A stretch of 7,181 bases of DNA. Source: Methylophilaceae bacterium (GTDB taxonomy: Bacteria; Pseudomonadota; Gammaproteobacteria; Burkholderiales; Methylophilaceae). The notes under the pieces are model-generated. The model was not told where the DNA came from. It did no database searches and saw only the letters and a program-made list of their open reading frames with translations. The position numbers and the translations under genes are program-made. The stretch lies in NCBI GenBank assembly GCA_009926525.1, contig RFOR01000032.1, positions 1-7,181 of the forward strand. The letters are read 5' to 3'. Below are positions 1 through 6,391 of the stretch, in pieces. The number at the start of each line of letters is the position of its first letter. The stretch's first letter is position 1.

Positions 1-35
1 GAACCTTGACCTGGAAAGAAAAAAGCAAATTTCAT
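1..35 (-). CDS. fabD: Malonyl-CoA:ACP transacylase, N-terminal fragment (cut by window edge)
   Basis: Only the first 11 codons are in the window. The translation MKFAFFFPGQG carries the FPGQG motif that opens nearly every FabD protein. FabD moves malonyl groups from CoA to acyl carrier protein in the cytoplasm, supplying the extender unit for fatty-acid synthesis. A good ribosome binding site, AAGAGG (46-41), lies 5 bases before the ATG. The gene starts 25 bases after the fabH stop on the same strand, matching the usual fabH-fabD order, so it is almost certainly in the same operon. The fragment is too short to judge integrity; identity rests on the motif plus context. Confidence 0.88.
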   Translation of the reverse strand, partial: MKFAFFFPGQG

Positions 36-60
36 GTAAGCCTCTTAATACTCTATTAAC

Positions 61-1046
61 TTAATATTTCATCAAGACGGAACCCCAGGTGAAACCACCA
101 CCAAAGGCTTCCATCAAAATTGTTTCGCCACGTTTAATGCGGCCATCGCGGACAGCAACATCAAGTGCTAACGGAATAGATGCTGCCGATGTGTTGCCGT
201 GCTTATCGACCGTAGTCACTACTCTATCCATACTCATACCAAGTTTCTTGGCAGTTGATTGCAGGATGCGAATATTTGCCTGGTGAGGCACCAACCAGTC
301 AACATCTGATTTTTCTAGACCGTTTGCAGCAAGCGTGTCGTCAACAATTGCATCTAGTGTATTCACAGCCATTTTGAAAACAGCGTTGCCTTCCATCAAA
401 ATAGTCTTGCTACCCTCTTGATTGGACACACCTTGAGGCACCGTAAGCATGTCAGCGTAATTTCCATTTGCATGTAAGTGAGTAGATAAAATGCCTTGAT
501 CATCGCTCGCTTGAAGAATCACAGCGCCAGCACCATCACCCCAAAGGATGCAGTTGCTTCTGTCCGTCCAGTCGGTAATGCGTGAAAGTGTGTCGGTGCC
601 AATGAGCAAAACCTTTTTGGATCCCATGGCGATAAGTCCGTGTGCAACGACAAGTCCATATACGAAACCGGAGCAAGCTGCATTGATGTCAAATAAACGA
701 AGCCGCTACATACAGCCTGCAAGTCAAACGCAGGGCAATTAATAATGCCTAATTTTTGTTGTAATAAACAAGCAGTGCTTGGGAATATACGATCTGGCGT
801 CGTTGTTGCAAGAACAATGAGGTCGATAGATTGGATGTCGATATTAGCAGCTTTAATCGCATTTTTTGCGGCTTCTAATGCCATGTCACTTGTGAATTGG
901 CCTTCTGCGACGATGTGTCGCTCACGGATACCTGTGCGAGTGAAAATCCACTCGTCAGTGGTATCGATTGACCGCTCAAGTTCTGCGTTGGTAAGTATTC
1001 TTTCGGGCAAGTAACTGCCAGTGCCCGCGATACGTGAATGCTTCAT
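61..1046 (-). pseudogene. fabH: 3-oxoacyl-ACP synthase III (KAS III), frame broken by a diverged 35-base partial duplication at the active site
   Basis: FabH condenses acetyl-CoA with malonyl-ACP to start fatty-acid chains. The N-terminal part reads from ATG 1046 (weak AGAAAG site 7 bases upstream) through [20 protein letters not shown] and the active-site segment [12 protein letters not shown] (Cys113), then runs out of frame to a stop at 519. The C-terminal part is in the -1 frame, open from 705 to the TAA at 61. It repeats the active-site segment as [13 protein letters not shown], then gives [15 protein letters not shown] (catalytic His) and HGNTSAAS (catalytic Asn), ending [13 protein letters not shown]. 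The full span is 986 bases; removing 35 leaves 317 codons and places Cys113, His243 and Asn273, close to E. coli FabH (317 residues; 112, 244, 274). As written the gene cannot give a normal enzyme: the first product lacks His and Asn, and one started at the internal ATG 627 lacks Cys. It could be a real pseudogene, a recombinant allele or an assembly chimera; I cannot distinguish these. Confidence 0.9.
659..728 (-). repeat. Two diverged tandem copies of the FabH active-site segment (2 x 35 bases)
   Basis: Read on the minus strand, copy 1 is 728-694 and copy 2 is 693-659. Both begin TTTGAC and end TA. They match at 23 of 35 positions by hand count and encode [12 protein letters not shown] and [12 protein letters not shown] (9 of 12 residues the same). 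The active-site serine is AGC in copy 1 and TCC in copy 2, which needs at least two base changes, so the copies are not a recent duplication. The 35-base offset is not a multiple of three and causes the fabH frame break. The frame used by copy 2 is closed upstream by a TAG at 708-706, inside copy 1. Confidence 0.88.
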
Positions 1047-1111
1047 GCAAGAACTTTCTAATAAGTTTGGTTTTACAGCGAATCATATTTTTAAACATGC
1101 CGAATGACAAG

Positions 1112-2149
1112 TTAATTTGTCGCTGTATTAGGTGTTTCAGATTGCGCGTGTTCGAGTGCCAACTGTTCTGAGATGTGGGCTAAAACACCACTTCTAGCCT
1201 CTTCAACCGCTTTAATAATGGCATGTCTAAAAGCAAAAGCATCAGCGCCGCCGTGACTTTTCACTACAATGCCGCGCAAACCTAAGAAGCTGGCACCGTT
1301 GTAGCATCTTGGGTCTAAGCGTTTTCTGAATGCTGATAGCACAGGCATAGAAATCAAGGCCATTAATTTAGTGAATGGATTCTTTTTAAATTCTTCTTTT
1401 AAAAAGCTACCCATAAGGTTTGCAAGGCCTTCGGAAGTTTTGAGAGCAACATTACCTACAAAGCCATCACAAACGACCAGGTCTGTTGTGCCTTTATAGA
1501 TGTCATCCCCCTCCACGTTGCCGTAGAAGTTTAAATTACTGGCTTTAAGCAACTCTGCAGTTTGTTTAACTACTTCATTGCCTTTGATGTCTTCTGAGCC
1601 AATATTCAGAAGGCCTACCGTTGGTTTGGGTTTGTTTCTAACACACGATACTAAAACTGACCCCATAATCGCAAACTGCAACAAATGCTCGGGTGTGCAA
1701 TCAGCATTAGCGCCAAGATCTAACATATGAGTCATGCCAACTTTGCTTGGTAAAACGCCTGCAATCGCTGGCCTATCAATACCTGGAAGCGTTTTTAAGA
1801 CAAATCGTGCAGTGGCCATCAAGGCGCCAGTGTTGCCTGCACTGACGCAAGCATCTGCCTCGCCGTCTTTAACCAAATTAATGGCGACGCGCATTGATGA
1901 GTCTTTTTTGTTTTTGAGAGCACCTTGCGGAGATTCATCCATCATCACAAGTTCACTTGCGTGATGAATTCGCATTCTGGAGTCGGGTTTTGCTTTGTTC
2001 GCGGATAGTTGAGCTTCAATCGCATCAGTCAGGCCGACTAAGATGACTTTAATATTACTATCTTGCTTTAACAACGCTAATGCTGCGGGTATGGTGACAC
2101 GAGGGCCATGATCGCCGCCCATGGCATCGATAGCAACGGTAATATCCAT
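1112..2149 (-). CDS. plsX: Phosphate acyltransferase PlsX (acyl-ACP:phosphate)
   Basis: PlsX converts acyl-ACP and phosphate to acyl-phosphate, the donor PlsY uses to acylate glycerol-3-phosphate; it is a peripheral cytoplasmic membrane enzyme. The 345-residue length is normal. The N-terminus [16 protein letters not shown] (residues 1-16) is the family signature. It is followed by KKDSSMRVA (81-89), [11 protein letters not shown] (102-112), LDLGAN (143-148), [10 protein letters not shown] (182-191), [16 protein letters not shown] (226-241) and [11 protein letters not shown] (290-300). The C-terminal tail after about 325 is less conserved. The gene lies 73 bases after rpmF and 65 bases before fabH, as in many proteobacteria. 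Its ribosome binding site is poor: the only AAGG (2167-2164) is 14 bases from the ATG. The start is nonetheless secure because the signature begins at residue 1. No damage is seen. Confidence 0.97.
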   Translation of the reverse strand: MDITVAIDAMGGDHGPRVTIPAALALLKQDSNIKVILVGLTDAIEAQLSANKAKPDSRMRIHHASELVMMDESPQGALKNKKDSSMRVAINLVKDGEADACVSAGNTGALMATARFVLKTLPGIDRPAIAGVLPSKVGMTHMLDLGANADCTPEHLLQFAIMGSVLVSCVRNKPKPTVGLLNIGSEDIKGNEVVKQTAELLKASNLNFYGNVEGDDIYKGTTDLVVCDGFVGNVALKTSEGLANLMGSFLKEEFKKNPFTKLMALISMPVLSAFRKRLDPRCYNGASFLGLRGIVVKSHGGADAFAFRHAIIKAVEEARSGVLAHISEQLALEHAQSETPNTATN

Positions 2150-2176
2150 GCTTTAAAAATAAACCTTAAAACAAGC

Positions 2177-2205
2177 TATGAAATCTTATTAAACAAGATT
2201 TCATA
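2177..2205. repeat. Perfect 11-bp AT-rich inverted repeat between rpmF and plsX
   Basis: TATGAAATCTT (2177-2187) and AAGATTTCATA (2195-2205) are exact inverse complements around a 7-base loop. In the operon mRNA this hairpin falls 17 bases after the rpmF stop and 27 bases before the plsX start. No uninterrupted U-run follows it on either strand, so it is not a canonical intrinsic terminator. It may stabilise the rpmF 3' end, partially attenuate transcription or mark a processing site; this role is inferred. Confidence 0.6.
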
Positions 2206-2222
2206 CTCGTTTCAATCACTAC

Positions 2223-2402
2223 TTACTCGCCTTTGGCCGGTAATACTTTACGACCACGGTAGTAGCCACTTGGGCTTACGTGGTGACGTAAATGTACCTC
2301 ACCAGTTGTTGGCTCAACTGCCAAAGCTGGGTTCGTTAAAAAGTCATGTGAGCGATGCATACCACGTTTAGATGGTGATTTTTTGTTTTGTTGAACAGCC
2401 AT
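2223..2402 (-). CDS. rpmF: 50S ribosomal protein L32
   Basis: This 59-residue protein is a component of the large ribosomal subunit. It begins [20 protein letters not shown] and later contains [20 protein letters not shown], both closely matching the E. coli L32 pattern (MAVQQNK.. SKRGM.RSHD .. HLRHH .. GYYRGRKV). It is very basic, as expected, and has no cysteines, so it is the zinc-free form. An ideal ribosome binding site AGGAG (2413-2409) sits 6 bases before the ATG, the best in the operon, fitting the high L32 demand. It starts 20 bases after the yceD stop; yceD-rpmF-plsX is a conserved order. Length and both ends fit the family. Confidence 0.97.
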   Translation of the reverse strand: MAVQQNKKSPSKRGMHRSHDFLTNPALAVEPTTGEVHLRHHVSPSGYYRGRKVLPAKGE

Positions 2403-2422
2403 TTCTTACTCCTAAATATAAG

Positions 2423-2923
2423 CTAACTTTTTACAACTTTAAAATCTCGCAATGCTGCAAAAGGGTTGGGAGCTTTAAGCTCATTAACTTCTGCTTTTAC
2501 TGCGCAATCTTTAATCTCGTGTTTTGGCGAATAAGGTAAAGCGAGCAAAATCTCATCTTCTACCAATTCCAGCACATCCATTTCTGCCTCAGCAACTAAG
2601 TAATCATGATCTTCAATATCGTCCTCTTCAGGAGGAATTTCGGAATCATCTTTTACCAAGACAAACTCAGAGTCAATACTCAAAACAATCATCATAGGCT
2701 CTAAACAGCGCTGACAAGAGACAGCTACATTGCCTGTTACGGTTAAATGTAGCCTAGCTTTTTTATCAGCAGAAACCTCACCAGACAAACGCCAATTAAG
2801 GCTTTCAGTCTCTGGCGTGAGCAAATCTTTAGTCCGTTGTAAATCTGAGTGCGCGATTGTATCACGAATCTCTAGAGATTTTCTTGCAAATTCAAGGCTA
2901 TTGATGATGTGCTGTGCAGTCAT
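2423..2923 (-). CDS. yceD: YceD/DUF177 family protein (23S rRNA accumulation protein)
   Basis: The 166-residue protein matches the YceD (DUF177) family, whose loss lowers 23S rRNA levels in E. coli and plants; the biochemical mechanism is not settled. Visible marks are the CxxC element SCQRCLEPM (Cys70 and Cys73), an acidic stretch at about 93-126, LELVEDEILLALPYSPKH (118-135), a third cysteine at 140, and the family's closing NPFAALRDFK (153-162). The E. coli protein has the same plan (CQRC, VEDEIILSLP, PNPFAVL). It is the first gene of the operon, directly before rpmF, its normal position. No Shine-Dalgarno sequence precedes the ATG, and a strong promoter ends about 10 bases upstream, so the message is probably leaderless or nearly so. 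The start is supported by the family-like N-terminus and the promoter position. Confidence 0.93.
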   Translation of the reverse strand: MTAQHIINSLEFARKSLEIRDTIAHSDLQRTKDLLTPETESLNWRLSGEVSADKKARLHLTVTGNVAVSCQRCLEPMMIVLSIDSEFVLVKDDSEIPPEEDDIEDHDYLVAEAEMDVLELVEDEILLALPYSPKHEIKDCAVKAEVNELKAPNPFAALRDFKVVKS

Positions 2924-2925
2924 AA

Positions 2926-2961
2926 GGCGCGCATGATATAATTAAGCTGTGGTTATGTCAA
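2926..2961 (-). promoter_or_regulatory. Sigma70 promoter for yceD-rpmF-plsX-fabH-fabD
   Basis: On the minus strand a perfect -35 TTGACA (2961-2956) is followed after exactly 17 bases by a -10 TATCAT (2938-2933), one mismatch from consensus. The six bases after the -10 are GCGCGC (2932-2927), a GC-only discriminator typical of stringently controlled promoters of translation-related genes. Predicted transcription starts at about 2926, three bases before the yceD ATG. The -10 shares two bases with the candidate -10 of the opposing pycA promoter. Confidence 0.8.
2934..2942 (+). promoter_or_regulatory. Candidate extended -10 promoter for pycAB
   Basis: TGATATAAT is a perfect extended -10 (TGnTATAAT), with TATAAT at 2937-2942. 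No good -35 lies at the right distance (best TGTGCA at 2913-2918, 3 of 6 matches), consistent with extended -10 promoters depending less on that element. The predicted start at about 2949 gives a pycA leader of roughly 76 bases. This is the best plus-strand candidate in the 101-base divergent gap, but TATAAT-like strings are common in AT-rich DNA. Confidence 0.45.
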
Positions 2962-3024
2962 AAAACTAACCGATTTAACCGTTTATTTTTAACATCTTTA
3001 AACTCTTAACATTCAGGTTCAGTA

Positions 3025-4443
3025 GTGATTAAAAAAATTCTAGTCGCTAATCGCGGCGAAATTGCAGTGCGTATCGTTAGAGCATGTTCGGAAATGGGCA
3101 TTAAGTCCGTTGCGATCTACTCTGACGCAGACCGTCATGCACTACACGTCAAAAAAGCGGATGAGGCATATAACATTGGTTCAGATCCAGTGGTTGGCTA
3201 CTTAAATGCTCATAATATTGTTAACTTGGCAGTTGCGTCAGGTTGTGACGCACTGCATCCAGGTTATGGCTTTTTATCTGAAAATCCAGAGTTAGCTGAA
3301 ATCTGTGCAAGACGCGGCATTAAATTCATTGGCCCAGATGCAGGCGTAATTCGCCAAATGGGCGATAAAATTCAAGCGCGTAATGCGATGGTGGCTGCTG
3401 GCATTCCTTGCACACCGGGCAGTGATGGTAACCTAGCTGACCTTGAAGAAGCACGTATCCTGGCTGCTAAGATCGGCTACCCTGTTATGTTGAAGGCCAC
3501 TAACGGTGGCGGTGGTCGCGGCATTCGTCGTTGTAACGACGAAAAAGAATTGCTCGGCAATTATGATCGAGTGATTTCAGAAGCAAGCAAAGCTTTTGGC
3601 AAGCCTGAAGTTTTCTTAGAAAAGTGCGTTGTTAACCCACGCCATATTGAAGTACAAATTATTGGTGACAGTCACGGCAACGTTATTCACCTATTTGAAC
3701 GTGACTGCTCTATTCAGCGCCGCAACCAAAAATTAATTGAAATTGCGCCATCACCTCAATTAAGTGATGCCCAACGAGAATATATTGGGAATTTGGCCGT
3801 TAAAGCAGCTAAAGCGGTCGGCTATGAGAATGCAGGCACTGTTGAATTCTTACTAGACTCTGACAACACTTTTTACTTCATGGAAATGAATACCCGCTTG
3901 CAAGTTGAGCATACGGTGACAGAAACAATTACTGGTATTGATATTGTTCAAGAGCAGATTCGTATTGCTGATGGTCAAGAACTTCAATACAAACAAGATG
4001 AAGTTAAGTATCGTGGTTTTGCGATGGAATTCCGCATAAACGCTGAAGATCCCAAAAACGATTTTCTTCCAAGCTTTGGAAAAATCACACGTTACTATGC
4101 GCCAGGTGGCCCTGGTGTTCGCATGGATGCTGCGATATATAGTGGCTATGTAATACCGCCCTATTATGACTCCATGTGCGCCAAGCTTACTGTTTGGGCT
4201 TTAGATTGGGATAGCGTCATTGAGCGGGGTCGCAGAGCATTGAATGATATGTTGGTGTATGGTGTAAAAACAACCATTCCATACTATCAAGAAATTTTGA
4301 AACATCCTGATTTTAGAAGTGGCGAATTTGATACTAGCTTTGTAGAATCACATCCTGAGCTAAACAACTACGCAACTGCTTTCCCTCCTGAGTTGATTGC
4401 CGCAGCGATTTCTGCCGCAATTGCAGCTCACGAAGGCATTTAA
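3025..4443 (+). CDS. pycA: Pyruvate carboxylase subunit A (biotin carboxylase, AccC-like)
   Basis: This subunit uses ATP and bicarbonate to carboxylate the biotin carried by subunit B. The 472-residue chain has the full biotin carboxylase plan: N-terminal KKILVANRGEIAVRI (3-17), HPGYGFLSEN (78-87), ATP-grasp lysines Lys115 and Lys157, the glycine-rich ATP loop GGGGRG (161-166), RHIEVQ with His207, RRNQKLIE with Lys236, and the catalytic EMNTRLQVEH (287-296) with Glu287, Asn289, Arg291 and Glu295; Arg337 is also present. These match the E. coli AccC residues with an offset of one or two. The start is GTG: the N-terminal motif begins right after it, an in-frame TAA sits at 3007-3009, and the next in-frame ATG is at codon 25, inside the conserved domain. 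A weak CAGG site is 7 bases upstream. The adjacent pycB, with its own biotin domain, argues for pyruvate carboxylase rather than acetyl-CoA carboxylase, although the protein alone could be labelled AccC. Confidence 0.9.
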   Translation: MIKKILVANRGEIAVRIVRACSEMGIKSVAIYSDADRHALHVKKADEAYNIGSDPVVGYLNAHNIVNLAVASGCDALHPGYGFLSENPELAEICARRGIKFIGPDAGVIRQMGDKIQARNAMVAAGIPCTPGSDGNLADLEEARILAAKIGYPVMLKATNGGGGRGIRRCNDEKELLGNYDRVISEASKAFGKPEVFLEKCVVNPRHIEVQIIGDSHGNVIHLFERDCSIQRRNQKLIEIAPSPQLSDAQREYIGNLAVKAAKAVGYENAGTVEFLLDSDNTFYFMEMNTRLQVEHTVTETITGIDIVQEQIRIADGQELQYKQDEVKYRGFAMEFRINAEDPKNDFLPSFGKITRYYAPGGPGVRMDAAIYSGYVIPPYYDSMCAKLTVWALDWDSVIERGRRALNDMLVYGVKTTIPYYQEILKHPDFRSGEFDTSFVESHPELNNYATAFPPELIAAAISAAIAAHEGI

Positions 4444-4478
4444 TTCATATCAACCAATAAATAAAATAAGTTAAATAT

Positions 4479-6323
4479 ATGGCACAAGTTCATGTTTCTG
4501 AATTAGTTTTAAGAGATGGTCACCAATCTCTCATCGCAACTCGTCTACGTACTGACGACATGTTACCCATTTGTTCAAAATTAGATGCCATCGGTTTTTG
4601 GTCTCTTGAAGCATGGGGTGGTGCTACATTTGACACCTGCGTTCGCTATTTAAAAGAAGACCCATGGGAGCGCCTAAAGAAGCTGCGCGCAGCGCTGCCT
4701 AACAGCCGCATTCAGATGTTGTTGCGCGGTCAAAATCTATTAGGCTACCGTCATTATTCAGATGACGTTGTTCGTGCGTTTGTCAAACAATCTGCTGATT
4801 CTGGTGTAGATGTATTCCGAGTATTTGATGCAATGAACGACATTCGTAATTTGCGTGTATCTATTGAAGCGGTAAAAAAGCATGGCAAACATGCTGAAGG
4901 AACAATTTCCTATACGACTAGTCCGGTGCACGATATCAATTACTTTGTTGAAATGGCAAAGCAACTTGAAGCGATGGGTTCAGATACTATTGCAATTAAA
5001 GACATGGCTGGTTTACTTACTCCGAAAAGCACAAGCGATTTGGTTATGGCCATACGCACCGCGGTTAATCTCCCTATCCACTTACACAGCCATGCTACTT
5101 CTGGCTTAGCAAGTATGAATCTCTTAAAGGGTGTTGAAAACGGCGCAACCATTATCGATACATGTAACTCATCCTTTTCAGAGGGTGCTAGCCATCCAAC
5201 GACGGAAAGCTTAGTCGCAGCACTACAAGGTACTGAGTATGACACTGGATTAAGCTTGGGCGCTCTTCAAGAGGTTACCGCTTATTTCCGTGAAGTACGA
5301 AGAAAATATTGGCAATTTGAAAGTGAATTCACAGGTGTTGATACCCGCGTTTTAGTAAACCAAGTACCTGGCGGCATGATTTCAAACTTATCTAACCAAC
5401 TAAAAGAGCAAGGCGCACTTAATCGCATGGACGAAGTTCTCTCTGAGATTCCACGTGTTCGTGAGGATTTAGGCTTTCCTCCGCTGGTTACCCCAACTTC
5501 TCAAATCGTTGGCACACAAGCGGTACTTAATGTCATGACAGGTGCCCGTTATAAGTCAGTGACTAATGAAGTCAAAAACTACTTCTTAGGCCAATATGGC
5601 AAAGCACCTGCGCCAGTAAATGTTGATGTAAGAATCGTTGCTGTCGGTTACGACGCAGAAGTGATCGATTGCCGCCCTGCAGACTTGCTTGAAGATGAAA
5701 TGGACAAATTGCGCCAAGAATCTGAAGCATGGGCGATGACAGAGGAAGATGTACTGACTTACGCAATGTTCCCTGATTTAGCTAAAACATTCTTACAAGA
5801 GCGTAATGCTGGCAGCCTCAAGCCAGAGCAATTATTATCAAAAGAAGCTGTTTCGACCAATGATGCAAGATATGCGCCTAACGAATTCAAGGTGACGCTT
5901 CACGGTGAAACATTCCACATTAAATTAACTGGTAGTGGCCATGCAGGTGAAGAGCAACGTCCTTTCTATGTATCTGTTGATGGCATTGCTGAAGAAGTGA
6001 TAGTTGAGACGCTTAGCGAAATTGAAGTGAGCGGCGGAAAATCAAATGGTAAAAAGAAAGCCCCTGCAACAGTTGGCGCTGGTGGCCGCCCTCGCCCATC
6101 ACATGAAGGCTGCGTAACTACAGCTATGCCAGGCAGTATCGTAGAGGTCAAAGTCAAAGCTGGCGATAAAGTGAATGCGGGTGATGCTGTGCTTGTAATT
6201 GAAGCTATGAAAATGGAAAACGAAATTCAAGCTTCTGTGAGCGGCATTGTGGTTGCTGTGCACGTTAAAAAAGGTGACACCGTTACACCAGATGAATCTC
6301 TTTTAGAAATTCAACCTGAGTAA
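4479..6323 (+). CDS. pycB: Pyruvate carboxylase subunit B (carboxyltransferase + biotin carrier; OadA-like)
   Basis: This subunit moves CO2 from carboxybiotin to pyruvate, giving oxaloacetate to refill the TCA cycle. The carboxyltransferase barrel (about 1-300) shows LRDGHQSL (Asp13), LLRGQNLLGYRHY (81-93), RVFDAMND (114-121), SYTTSPVH (144-151), IKDMAG with Lys174 (the lysine normally carbamylated) and HLHSH with metal ligands His203 and His205. The conserved LGFPPLVTPTSQIVGTQAV (331-349) follows. A linker rich in Gly, Lys, Ala and Pro (about 519-541) leads to a lipoyl/biotinyl domain with EAMKMEN, where Lys578 is the biotinylation site. The 614-residue length fits two-subunit pyruvate carboxylases (Pseudomonas PycB is about 607). 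It follows pycA by 35 bases with a weak TAAG ribosome site. Databases often call such proteins oxaloacetate decarboxylase alpha; no membrane OadB or OadG is present here and a biotin carboxylase is adjacent, so pyruvate carboxylase is preferred. Confidence 0.9.
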   Translation: MAQVHVSELVLRDGHQSLIATRLRTDDMLPICSKLDAIGFWSLEAWGGATFDTCVRYLKEDPWERLKKLRAALPNSRIQMLLRGQNLLGYRHYSDDVVRAFVKQSADSGVDVFRVFDAMNDIRNLRVSIEAVKKHGKHAEGTISYTTSPVHDINYFVEMAKQLEAMGSDTIAIKDMAGLLTPKSTSDLVMAIRTAVNLPIHLHSHATSGLASMNLLKGVENGATIIDTCNSSFSEGASHPTTESLVAALQGTEYDTGLSLGALQEVTAYFREVRRKYWQFESEFTGVDTRVLVNQVPGGMISNLSNQLKEQGALNRMDEVLSEIPRVREDLGFPPLVTPTSQIVGTQAVLNVMTGARYKSVTNEVKNYFLGQYGKAPAPVNVDVRIVAVGYDAEVIDCRPADLLEDEMDKLRQESEAWAMTEEDVLTYAMFPDLAKTFLQERNAGSLKPEQLLSKEAVSTNDARYAPNEFKVTLHGETFHIKLTGSGHAGEEQRPFYVSVDGIAEEVIVETLSEIEVSGGKSNGKKKAPATVGAGGRPRPSHEGCVTTAMPGSIVEVKVKAGDKVNAGDAVLVIEAMKMENEIQASVSGIVVAVHVKKGDTVTPDESLLEIQPE

Positions 6324-6348
6324 TTAATTTCGCGATAGTTCTAAATTG

Positions 6349-6379
6349 AAGCCGGCAGTAAATTACTGTCGGCTTTTTT
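6349..6379 (+). terminator. Intrinsic terminator after pycB
   Basis: GCCGGCAGT (6351-6359) pairs with ACTGTCGGC (6365-6373) around AAATT, giving a 9-bp stem with one G-U pair. It is followed directly by six T (6374-6379) and preceded by AA, which can pair with the first U residues. It lies 25 bases after the pycB stop and 12 bases before the maf ATG. On the minus strand there is no T-run after the stem, so it works in one direction, ending the pycAB transcript. Confidence 0.88.
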
Positions 6380-6391
6380 ATAGGTAATTAA

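Noticed and set aside
61..627. A separate 188-residue gene starting at the internal ATG at 627
   Set aside because: It is the C-terminal part of FabH and lacks the catalytic cysteine. FabH homology continues upstream of this ATG in the same frame back to 693.
519..705. Programmed -1 ribosomal frameshift joining the two fabH frames
   Set aside because: The switch needed is from the N-terminal frame to the -1 frame, but no in-register X-XXY-YYZ slippery heptamer is present near copy 1. A shift after copy 1 would also leave an extra active-site segment in the protein. FabH is not known to use frameshifting.
1047..1111. Possible hairpin or terminator between plsX and fabH
   Set aside because: Only short imperfect pairings around TTTAAA are present, with no GC stem and no T-run, so nothing supportable was found.
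2108..2371. Plus-strand 87-codon ORF across the rpmF region
   Set aside because: It is antisense to rpmF and the plsX start, has no recognisable domain or ribosome site, and the minus-strand L32 match is unambiguous.
2955..2969. Very short upstream ORF (ATG TCA AAA AAC TAA) in the pycA leader
   Set aside because: It has four codons, no ribosome site and no regulatory amino-acid run. Its placement depends on an unproven start site at about 2949.
3025..4443. Reading pycA as the acetyl-CoA carboxylase subunit AccC serving the adjacent fatty-acid genes
   Set aside because: There is no accB next to it, it is on the opposite strand from the fab genes, and it is paired with a carboxyltransferase that has its own biotin domain. 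A shared role cannot be excluded from sequence alone.
4940..5245. Minus-strand 101-codon ORF inside pycB
   Set aside because: It is antisense to the conserved carboxyltransferase core, has no ribosome site and resembles no family; it is a shadow of the real gene.
4479..6323. Reading pycB as the alpha subunit of sodium-pumping oxaloacetate decarboxylase
   Set aside because: No OadB or OadG membrane subunit is nearby, and a biotin carboxylase gene is directly upstream with a shared terminator, which fits pyruvate carboxylase.
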